From assembly GCA_020628645.1 (NCBI GenBank), contig JAHDES010000030.1:1-64000 (forward strand): 64,000 nt of DNA, given 5' to 3'. The translations under genes were made by a program, and so were the position numbers. The first letter of the stretch is position 1; the number at the start of each line of letters is the position of its first letter. Positions 47,064 through 54,136 of this stretch are shown here, in pieces. The notes under the pieces were generated by a model. That model saw only the letters and a list, made by a program, of their open reading frames with translations, was not told where the DNA came from and did not search any database. Origin of the DNA: Saprospiraceae bacterium (lineage in GTDB: Bacteria > Bacteroidota > Bacteroidia > Chitinophagales > Saprospiraceae).

Positions 47064-48290
47064 TCATTTAGCAAGATCAATAAAGACTACTGTATCTTCT
47101 TTCCAAGGGGGATTGGGTGGAGTAGCTTGTTCCTCCAGTTTGTTGTGCCCCAAAATACCAAAAAGCACAGGGATATTATACTTTTCTGTGGGATAAGGGG
47201 TGTACCCATCTGTAAGCACTAATATTGTATCGGGGATAGGACATTGTTTTGTAGCAAACTCAATCCCTTTGATCATATTTGTACCACCGCCACCAGGTAA
47301 CTTTAGTAAAGTTCTAATGTCTTGTGCTGATTTTAATTCTATAGTCTGAAATACATCTGCATCACATGGAATAAGTGTAACATTACGATGCGCTTCTTTT
47401 AATATTCCATATAATTCTCCAACAGCCTGCTCTAAAGGTTGACCTTTCATACTACCAGAAGTATCAATCACAACGACTAGCTGATTACTTTGAGTACCTG
47501 CTAGAGTTGGGAGAATAATTGGAGCATAAACGGTGGATCTTCTATTGGTTTTATTATAGGTATAGTCAATGCGACATCCTCTTCCTATTGTGATGGCAGT
47601 AGATAATCTGTTTCTAAGAATTTTTTTCCAATCAATTTTAGGTTCTAGCGTATTTTTTATCCAAACATTCCAGCCTCCAGGTAAAGTGCCAGGTTTAGCA
47701 GACTTCAATCTTCTCGCTATGTCTCGCTGAAGTATTGTTCTATTAATATCGTTAATAATCTGGGGATTTTTATCTTCTTTTTCCCATGGTCTATATTTAT
47801 CATGTACACCAGAGCCATCATCCCATATTTTAAATGATACATATTTTTCAGGTAAGTTATTATAATACCATTCTGCTGTTCTTCCACTAGGTAAATTATA
47901 AAGATTTGGAGTAACAGGAGGAAATAATGTTGGAGGCAATAAGCCTTCCCATTCACTATCATTTATTTCGAGATCGGCTGCATAATTCCATTTAATGGAA
48001 TCAACTCCTAAATAACTTGCTCGATTAAAATGTTCTCTTAAAACATGACTGATTTCATGAATCCATATAAATCCTAATTCTGATAAGCCTCGTTTTCTAT
48101 CGCTAAGACTATTTATTAATAATGCTATTGATCTTGGATTCCAATATGTATTGTAATTTTTATCAATTGCAGCAATCGGTACTTGTTCCGTTAATACGAT
48201 TCTACACCTATAAAGTGCAGGGCTAAACCAAGGCAAATTCTTAGCAGCATAGGCACGAGATAGTCTTATTGTATTTTCTATATCCGACAT
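47064..48290 (-). CDS. Metallopeptidase-like / VWA protein (DUF2201 family)
   Basis: A 408-residue protein with two halves. The N-terminal half has a zinc-protease-like motif HEISH at residues 78-82 in FIWIHEISHVLREHF, followed by NYAADLEIND with likely third ligand. The C-terminal half is a von Willebrand A-like domain: the MIDAS motif DTSGS at residues 276-280 in VVVIDTSGSMKGQ, then GGGGTNMIKG and LVLTDGYTP with the other metal ligands. The layout matches DUF2201_N plus VWA-like proteins, partners of MoxR ATPases. Its ATG begins right after the MoxR stop (48291-48293), so translation is probably coupled. Confidence 0.92.
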   Translation of the reverse strand: MSDIENTIRLSRAYAAKNLPWFSPALYRCRIVLTEQVPIAAIDKNYNTYWNPRSIALLINSLSDRKRGLSELGFIWIHEISHVLREHFNRASYLGVDSIKWNYAADLEINDSEWEGLLPPTLFPPVTPNLYNLPSGRTAEWYYNNLPEKYVSFKIWDDGSGVHDKYRPWEKEDKNPQIINDINRTILQRDIARRLKSAKPGTLPGGWNVWIKNTLEPKIDWKKILRNRLSTAITIGRGCRIDYTYNKTNRRSTVYAPIILPTLAGTQSNQLVVVIDTSGSMKGQPLEQAVGELYGILKEAHRNVTLIPCDADVFQTIELKSAQDIRTLLKLPGGGGTNMIKGIEFATKQCPIPDTILVLTDGYTPYPTEKYNIPVLFGILGHNKLEEQATPPNPPWKEDTVVFIDLAK

Positions 48291-49463
48291 CTAGGCAAGA
48301 ATATCTATGAACTCCACTAAACCTTCCTCGTTAAAAATTCTAGTGATTCTATCCATAAACGAGCTATATCGTTCAGAAGAAATGGATTGTGCATTGGAAA
48401 TGATTTTGGTCAAGAATCCTGCTTTTGCAAGTTTTTGAAGACTGACAAATACCACATCCCTCTTGCCCATTAAGGTTAGCTTTTGAGTAAGCGTGAGAAA
48501 CTTATCTGAGAACTTTAGAAAATCATTATCATATTTTGAATTAGAAAGTATACGTTCCATACCATTAAACAAAATGTATATTTCTCCATCATTGAACTCT
48601 GTGAAATCTATTTCTTTTCGACCTGAAAGCACATCCAATGGATCGGGTTGTTTTAAGGTGTTTAAAAATTCATAAACAGCAATAGCAGTACCCTCACCGA
48701 CACAACCTTCTATTAATTCTAAACTAATAGATTTATTTAATACCTCACAACTTGTTAAAAGATGAATCAAATAATCCCAACTTCTAGGACTAGCATATCC
48801 AAAACTTTCTTTTGAAGGATCACCATGAAGTGCTTCTGGATTAATTTTTAAGAAAGCTCCTATTTTGTCTTTCCAAGTATGAATTTTAGTTTTATGTTTA
48901 TTGATATCAATATGGTATTCATTCGCTTCAGTCCATCCCTCTGTCAATGATTTTAAATATAATTCAATAGGTACATCCCATTTTATATGAACAAATCTAT
49001 TTCTCATTGGGGGGCTCAAATCCCATCCACCCAGTGTTAGATCTGGAGGATTTGCAGCAGCTATAATCCTTACATGAGCAGGTAGTTTTTTGAATCCAAC
49101 GGTTCTTTCAAATATTACCCTTAACAAGGCTGCTTGTACTGACGGTGGGCAAGTACTCAATTCATCTAAAAAAAGTATTCCACTCTTATAATCGTCAAAA
49201 TCGTTAATCCATTCTGGCGAAGCATATTTTACAGCACCTTTTTCATAAATTGGCAATCCTGAAAAGTCTGTTGGATCATAAATCGAAGCTATCATAGTTC
49301 GAACCCTACATGATTCATTTTCTAGACTTTCTATAAAACTCGATTTTCCTACACCAGGTCTTCCCCAAATCAAAGTCGGTATACCCAATAATCCATTTGG
49401 GCTTGGTGTATTCATAGCAATTAGTAAGGCCTCTGCCCCTTTTGGAAATTTTGTTTTCGACAT
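48291..49463 (-). CDS. MoxR-type AAA+ ATPase
   Basis: A 390-residue ATPase. Walker A is GRPGVGKS at residues 34-41, Walker B is LFLDE at 96-100 followed by CPPSVQAALLRV, and sensor 1 is AAANPPD at 134-140 with WDLSPPMRNRF as the arginine-finger region. The DxSGLPxY type loop (DPTDFSGLP) is typical of MoxR-like partners of DUF2201 proteins. MoxR ATPases act as chaperones that load metal or partner proteins on VWA proteins. It is the first gene of the four-gene operon; a TATATTTG box lies 31 bases before the start. Confidence 0.93.
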   Translation of the reverse strand: MSKTKFPKGAEALLIAMNTPSPNGLLGIPTLIWGRPGVGKSSFIESLENESCRVRTMIASIYDPTDFSGLPIYEKGAVKYASPEWINDFDDYKSGILFLDELSTCPPSVQAALLRVIFERTVGFKKLPAHVRIIAAANPPDLTLGGWDLSPPMRNRFVHIKWDVPIELYLKSLTEGWTEANEYHIDINKHKTKIHTWKDKIGAFLKINPEALHGDPSKESFGYASPRSWDYLIHLLTSCEVLNKSISLELIEGCVGEGTAIAVYEFLNTLKQPDPLDVLSGRKEIDFTEFNDGEIYILFNGMERILSNSKYDNDFLKFSDKFLTLTQKLTLMGKRDVVFVSLQKLAKAGFLTKIISNAQSISSERYSSFMDRITRIFNEEGLVEFIDILA

Positions 49464-49494
49464 ATTTATTTGTTATGGTTATAAAAACTGTAAA

Positions 49495-49502
49495 CAAATA
49501 TA
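49495..49502 (-). promoter_or_regulatory. -7 element TATATTTG of the MoxR operon
   Basis: Minus-strand TAnnTTTG match 31 bases before the MoxR start at 49463. No TTG at the -33 position. Confidence 0.5.
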
Positions 49503-49610
49503 GATATTCTTTAGATGATAACTAATGAGTTCCTACAAGATTTGGTCTTATTACACAAATCCAACTGAATCCAAAAAATTGATTATCAAAACAGTATTAC
49601 TAAATTGCTT

Positions 49611-49667
49611 CGTAGAGTATTTGCCCCTTAATAAAGGGGACAGGATAGAGTCCTAGCGAAATCACTA
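49611..49667 (+). pseudogene. Degenerate tRNA-Lys fragment
   Basis: The 57 bases align with bases from the D arm to past the 3' end of the tRNA-Lys at 43033: AGAGTATTTG for AGAGCATTTG, TTAATAAAGGG for TTAATCAAAGGG, and TCCTAGCGAAATCACTA for CCCCAGCGAGATCACTA. The anticodon arm is broken and the 5' half (acceptor and first D-arm bases) is missing or unrecognisable. It lies in the same orientation as the intact tRNA. Confidence 0.65.
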
Positions 49668-49708
49668 ATAAATTAGCTATCATTCTTTACATGGTAGTAG
49701 CTTTTTTA

Positions 49709-49906
49709 TTATTGTTGAATTGAATGAGCTCCTGCTTCCTTATCCTGTATTCCTAGCTCTTCTTCTAATACTTGGATGGCTCCACTGATACGAAGCATTG
49801 CTGATCGAACAGTAGTTACTTCACTTTCTAATGTTTGAAGTCGTTCTTGCCCTTTTTGGTATTCATTTTTGAGTGATTCGAGTCGTTTTGTGAGTTGTTC
49901 TTTCAT
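49709..49906 (-). CDS. Small coiled-coil protein
   Basis: 65 residues, nearly all heptad-like helix (KRLESLKNEYQKGQERLQTL, then VRSAMLRISGAIQVLEEELG) with a short polar tail. No known family; such short coiled coils occur beside mobile and phage-like genes. It lies between the tRNA remnant and the IS110 element. Predicted cytoplasmic. Confidence 0.6.
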   Translation of the reverse strand: MKEQLTKRLESLKNEYQKGQERLQTLESEVTTVRSAMLRISGAIQVLEEELGIQDKEAGAHSIQQ

Positions 49907-50118
49907 ATGTTTAAAAATTATAAGAATGCTAGCGAACTAGCTTAATCAAAAGGCAAAGAAGTTGCGAATACCAAGAGTTAAAATTTCATATACATGCTCT
50001 ACCATTAGGTTGCCCATAGGTTGGCTATACTCTTGTGTGCTTAGCATTCAAAGTCAGTTTCATGTACGGGGTTTCCTCAGTTTAATAAGGATATTTCAAC
50101 CTCCAGTAAAAATCGACC
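49907..50118. other. Non-coding DNA 3' of the IS110 transposase
   Basis: 212 bp with one small hairpin (GCTAG / CTAGC at 49929-49941). The right IS end should lie in it; no terminal repeats can be set without a second copy. Confidence 0.4.
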
Positions 50119-51413
50119 TTAAGCAACTTTTGCCTTTTTTATTTCTGTTTTAGGTTGATTACTCAACGCTATAATTTGATTAATTTGTTCGACATCTAAA
50201 CCCAATTCTTTGAGTCGTTTGATATGATGCTTTATTTGTTTGCCTTTCCGTTTGTTATCCAAAAAATCACTACCTAATTCTTTGTAAGCTACTTGGTCTC
50301 GAAGGATGTAGTAAGCGGCGATCAGGATCTTATGTCCTACTGCAATTAATGCCTTTTTTTTGCCTCTACGTCCTACCAGACTATCGTATTTACTTCTCAG
50401 GTATGTGCCTTTGGTTCGAGTGGCTGCCCATGCACATTGCACTAGCAGTGTTCTCAAATATTTATTGCCGTGGGTTATTCGTCCACTTTTTTTTTACCCG
50501 CACTTTCGTTACTCCCTGGACTCATGCCTGCCCATGAGGCTAAATGTTGTGCCGATGGGAATTGATCCATATTGTTACCAATCTCTGCTATAATGCCTGC
50601 TGCTGCATCTTTGCCTACTCCAGGAATACTATCTAATAACTCAGCATCTATTTCCATTTCATTTGTCCGAAGTTGTTCTTCTATCCGATCATCTAACTTA
50701 GCTAATAAAGCCTCTTTCTCTGACATCGAATCACGTATCGTATTCAGCATAAAACGATGATGAGTGCTTAATGCACCTTGTAAGGCTAAACCCAACTCTT
50801 CTTTACTCGCTTTCATCCGTCCATGATGGAATTTTACTAACTCAGATATATCTTCTTCGCCTTCCAGCATCGCCTTGATGATCTTTCTTGCTACTGCACC
50901 ACTCATATCACTTAGCACACAAGACAATTTGATATTCGCATCTTCTAATATCTTTTGTAATCGATTCTTTTCCGATGCTATTGTACCGACTATCTTCCGA
51001 CGATAGCGGGTTAAATCGCGTAATTCCCGTGTCCCTTTGGGTGGAACAAAACTTCCTCGAAGCAAGCCGCTCAACAGTAACTTTGTTATCCACTTGCTAT
51101 CCTTTTTGTCCGTCTTGCGTCCTGGCACATTTTTTATATGACGCGCATTAACTAATAATATCTCGAAATCTTCTTCTAGAATATTGTACACAGGTTTCCA
51201 ATATACACCTGTACTTTCCATCGCCACATGGGTAATCTTATTCGCTTTTAGCCAAGCGTGTAATTCCTTTATTGAGCTGGTATAGGTATCATAACTTCGT
51301 GTCTCTTCTTGAATACCTGTGCCGCGTATCGTCGCTACTAATACCTTCTTATGTATATCTATGCCGCAGCCACGTGCTACGACCTGCTCGAATAGTATTT
51401 GTTGTTTCTTCAT
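50119..51413 (-). pseudogene. IS110-family transposase, frameshifted at an A9 tract
   Basis: DEDD-type transposase in two frames. The 5' part (51413-50475) has RGCGIDIHKKVLVATI, VAMESTGVYWKPVYN, LVNARHIKNVPGRKTDKKDS and the Transposase_20 start DSIPGVGKDAAAGIIAEIGN through SAGKKK. The 3' part (in frame from about 50487, with a first ATG at 50457 and its stop at 50119) continues SGRITHGNKYLRTLLVQCAW as expected for the family. A run of nine A (minus strand, 50487-50495) stands at the break; a -1 shift or one more A would join the two into about 430 residues. It may be dead, use slippage, or be a sequencing indel. Confidence 0.9.
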
Positions 51414-51429
51414 CCCATGACTTTTGTTC

Positions 51430-51618
51430 GCAATTTAATCATTCCCTTGTGTGTCTAAAAACTTAATCATCGGCGTTTCATGTGTTTAGTATTTGTCAAA
51501 AATTAACTTCCCTCTTTAAACCTGCCTGCCATCCGTTAAAATAATGACAGGGAACTTACCACGATGAAATAATCATTCTCTTGAGTATTTAAAGATTATT
51601 TAATCATGGACGTTTCAT
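51430..51618 (-). repeat. Two-unit structured repeat upstream of the transposase
   Basis: Units begin at 51618 (ATGAAACGTCCATGATTAAA) and 51481 (ATGAAACGCCGATGATTAAG); each ends in a CAAGrGAATGATTAwwT block. The centre contains GGTAAGTTCC (51560-51551). It matches the orphan repeat at 38905-39057. In IS110 elements the bridge RNA is made from such a non-coding flank, so this is a candidate locus for it. Confidence 0.55.
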
Positions 51619-51632
51619 ATTTGAATAGTTTG

Positions 51633-52997
51633 TTAAAACCCAATGCGTCTGGATATCTTCTTCTTAGTAAAAATAGCAAAAACTTCCCATTTAGGAGTTC
51701 TTTCATGATGACGTACCCACGTTAATGCAAACCACATCCATTTTAGTTTGCCATCTATTTTAACTTGGTATCTTACCATTTTCATCCTAAATAGCACGCC
51801 TGAATGATTTTCTTTCCAATCTGAGACCCCTGTATCAAAGCCCACGATACCTGCATTCCATTCATCCGCATCAAATTTCGTGTAAGTAGCATGAAAGCTG
51901 CCCGACATGCCAGCACTATTATTAAAATTACCTTGTTTTAAGCGATCTGGATGATACCATTTAAAAGAAGTAGAAGTAAATCGTCGATATTCGATACCAT
52001 AGCTTCCATCTATTAAAAGTTTCCCCATTATATTAGTTGCTCCAGTACCATACGGTTTCAAATTGATATTGCGATGGTTATAGGTAAAGATGGTAAAATC
52101 TTCTGCTTTTCCAAAACCGCTATTACCTAAGCGATTACGCATAAAGCCTGCAAAATAAGCATCATTAGATTTGTACCTTCCATCACTTCTAACGGCACCA
52201 TGGACTCCCAGATTTACAAATTCATAATTATCTTCTTTAAAATCTGGTTCTAAATATTTAGATTTAATCGTAAAGGCTTGGGCTGTACCATCGACTTCTA
52301 GTTTGGCTTCTGGATTATTCGTCCCTATTCCTACATTCATGGTTTCTTTTTGAATACATAAGGCTTGAATCCATTTTGCATCATTGTGGTAGTAAATTCT
52401 AAAATTACCTTTCTGAGCTTGGTCTGCATGGCGTTCATGAATGGCTTGAAGCATCCAAGCTTTATTGCCCTTTCCAGTAGTCCCTCCTCCATTACTTCCC
52501 CATACATGTTGTCCCATATCATCTCGTTGTGTAAACATTTTGATTTCGGTAGAATGTGAGGAAGATTTACTGGATAATAATATCCCAGAAGTTGCTGGTG
52601 CAACAATATCTAAGGGATAACTTACTGGATTACTTGTTCCAATTCCTACTTTTCCATCTTGTTTGATAGAAAGGCGGACTTTATCCCACCACTTATCTGA
52701 TGTTCCTTCATTGGATGTAATTCCTGTGTGAATATAGACCCCTTTTGGTGATTGTAGTCTTAAGTTGAAGTTTTTCTGTGTAACACCAAGCGTTTCATGC
52801 TCCCAAGGATAATCTATAAACGTATTATCATTGGGATTGCCTGGTTTTGTCCCAAGAGTCAAATCCTTGATGAGTACACCATTTTCATTATCAGGAATAG
52901 TGAGAGATAGTGCTTCAACTTTTTCTACCAAAGCATCCCATTTTTCTGTTGTAAGCAATTTATCTGCTCCTATTTTTAATTGATCTAAAGTTTGCAT
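51633..52997 (-). CDS. Tail-fibre-like protein, paralog B
   Basis: A 454-residue protein without a signal peptide. The N-terminal about 130 residues (LKIGADKLLTTEKWDALVEK, DLTLGTKPGNPNDNTFIDYP, LRLQSPKGVYIHTGIT, WWDKVRLSIKQDGKVGIGTS) are almost identical to the next gene upstream. The centre has the GKVGIGTxNPxxxLxVxG type repeats found in trimeric phage-tail-like fibres (VGIGTSNPVSYPLDIVAPAT, VGIGTNNPEAKLEVDG). The C-terminal about 90 residues (EWNAGIVGFDTGVSDWKENH to KKKISRRIGF) match the paralog's end. It probably forms an elongated fibre with a binding tip. It is the last gene of the operon, and the IS110 lies 14 bases beyond. Confidence 0.78.
   Translation of the reverse strand: MQTLDQLKIGADKLLTTEKWDALVEKVEALSLTIPDNENGVLIKDLTLGTKPGNPNDNTFIDYPWEHETLGVTQKNFNLRLQSPKGVYIHTGITSNEGTSDKWWDKVRLSIKQDGKVGIGTSNPVSYPLDIVAPATSGILLSSKSSSHSTEIKMFTQRDDMGQHVWGSNGGGTTGKGNKAWMLQAIHERHADQAQKGNFRIYYHNDAKWIQALCIQKETMNVGIGTNNPEAKLEVDGTAQAFTIKSKYLEPDFKEDNYEFVNLGVHGAVRSDGRYKSNDAYFAGFMRNRLGNSGFGKAEDFTIFTYNHRNINLKPYGTGATNIMGKLLIDGSYGIEYRRFTSTSFKWYHPDRLKQGNFNNSAGMSGSFHATYTKFDADEWNAGIVGFDTGVSDWKENHSGVLFRMKMVRYQVKIDGKLKWMWFALTWVRHHERTPKWEVFAIFTKKKISRRIGF
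52640..52900 (-). repeat. Direct repeat shared by the two fibre genes (copy in paralog B)
   Basis: About 260 bp nearly identical to 53780-54040 in paralog A, covering the N-terminal module. The two copies are 1.14 kb apart in the same direction, so they could recombine. Confidence 0.8.
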
Positions 52998-53008
52998 AAA
53001 CTGTATTT

Positions 53009-54115
53009 TTAGTAACCAAATCTCTTAGAAATTCCTTTGTGAACAAACATCACATCAATTGTCCAATTAGGATGGTTAATATGCGTTAAAAAATCGGCAA
53101 AAATATGCCAATAACCGCTTTTAGCTATCATTCGAACATTTATGATTCGTCCTGTCCCTTTTTCATAAATATCTCCTCTATCTGCTACAAATCCTACTAC
53201 TGCAGCATTCCAAAGAGTAGACGAATAGTTTGTTTTTTTGTAGGTATTATCTTTAATTCCAGAATAACGTTGAAAAACAATAGGCTTTTTACCAATATTG
53301 ACATAACCATTTGATCTTGAGATAGAAAGTCTAGACGTTCCACCTGTACAAAGATGTAAATCTACATTATGGCTACCAATCCTACCCGCTCCCACTCGAA
53401 TCTCTCTATCAAAATAATATTTAGAGCGATCTGTATAGAAATGAGACCAGTCTTTATTTTTAGAGCCTACATCTACCCATCCTGTTAGCGATTTTATCCG
53501 TACTGCTCCACTACCATTACCTCTTATCGAACCATTAATATGTAATTTTTCTTGTGGATTAGTGATCCCTAATCCTACATTACCATTAGGCAGGATGTCT
53601 ATACCTCCATACCCATCTTTGTTGTGCTGATATAAGCGAAGCGTACCTGCGGCTGTGGCATTGAGTTCAGACCACTCATCGACTGGTCGATCACTTTGTT
53701 TTAATTTTATAAAAGCATCACCTTCCAAGTGTAATTGTTTATCTGGATTAACCGTTCCAATTCCCACTTTTCCATCTTGTCTAATAGAAAGGCTTACTTT
53801 ATCCCACCATTTATCTGACGTCCCTTCATCGGATGTAATTCCCGTATGAATATAGACACCTTTTGGTGATTGTAGTCTTAAATTGAAGTTTTTCTGTGTA
53901 ACACCAAGCGTTTCGTATTCCCAAGGATAATCTATAAACGTATTATCATTAGGATTGCCTGGTTTTGTACCAAGGGTTAAATCATTGATGATTACACCAT
54001 TTTCATTGTCGGGTATTTTTAGCTCTAAAGTTTCTATCTTCTCCACTAATGCATTCCATTTTTCCAATGGAATTGTTTTATTTTCTCCTATTTTTAAAGC
54101 ATTATAGTTTGACAT
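53009..54115 (-). CDS. Tail-fibre-like protein, paralog A
   Basis: A 368-residue protein with the same N-terminal module as paralog B (residues 1-130, DNA near 90% identical over 53780-54040). Two GIGTVNPDKQLHLEGDAFI-type and VGLGITNPQEKLHINGSIRG repeats follow, then a shorter centre, then the shared C-terminal module (STLWNAAVVGFVADRGDIYE to HKGISKRFGY). Like B it resembles a trimeric fibre: an N-terminal anchor, a beta-helical shaft and a C-terminal tip. Gap to B is 11 bases, and to the 993-residue gene 21 bases. Confidence 0.78.
   Translation of the reverse strand: MSNYNALKIGENKTIPLEKWNALVEKIETLELKIPDNENGVIINDLTLGTKPGNPNDNTFIDYPWEYETLGVTQKNFNLRLQSPKGVYIHTGITSDEGTSDKWWDKVSLSIRQDGKVGIGTVNPDKQLHLEGDAFIKLKQSDRPVDEWSELNATAAGTLRLYQHNKDGYGGIDILPNGNVGLGITNPQEKLHINGSIRGNGSGAVRIKSLTGWVDVGSKNKDWSHFYTDRSKYYFDREIRVGAGRIGSHNVDLHLCTGGTSRLSISRSNGYVNIGKKPIVFQRYSGIKDNTYKKTNYSSTLWNAAVVGFVADRGDIYEKGTGRIINVRMIAKSGYWHIFADFLTHINHPNWTIDVMFVHKGISKRFGY
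53780..54040 (-). repeat. Direct repeat shared by the two fibre genes (copy in paralog A)
   Basis: Partner of the repeat at 52640-52900; about nine in ten bases agree by eye. Confidence 0.8.
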
Positions 54116-54136
54116 CGTAATAAATTTATTGGTTAT

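Larger units (their letters stand above)
43106..49610. mobile_element. Probable tRNA-Lys-bounded genomic island (MoxR-VWA-HEAT module)
   Basis: The DNA from the 3' end of the intact tRNA-Lys to a decayed tRNA-Lys fragment in the same orientation holds one four-gene minus-strand operon and nothing else. The layout is that of an integrated island with one intact and one degenerate tRNA end. No integrase or excision gene is seen, so it may be immobile. The right border could equally include the IS110 and fibre region. Confidence 0.5.
50119..51618 (-). mobile_element. IS110-family element (boundaries approximate)
   Basis: Transposase plus about 205 bases of structured non-coding DNA on its 5' side. 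The 5' border is set where similarity to the orphan repeat ends (51618); the 3' border is not determined and is placed here at the transposase stop. IS110 elements lack classical inverted repeats and carry a bridge RNA in a non-coding end. Confidence 0.6.

Noticed and set aside
43106-49667. Integrase for the tRNA-Lys island
   Set aside because: No tyrosine or serine recombinase motif is found between the two tRNA copies.
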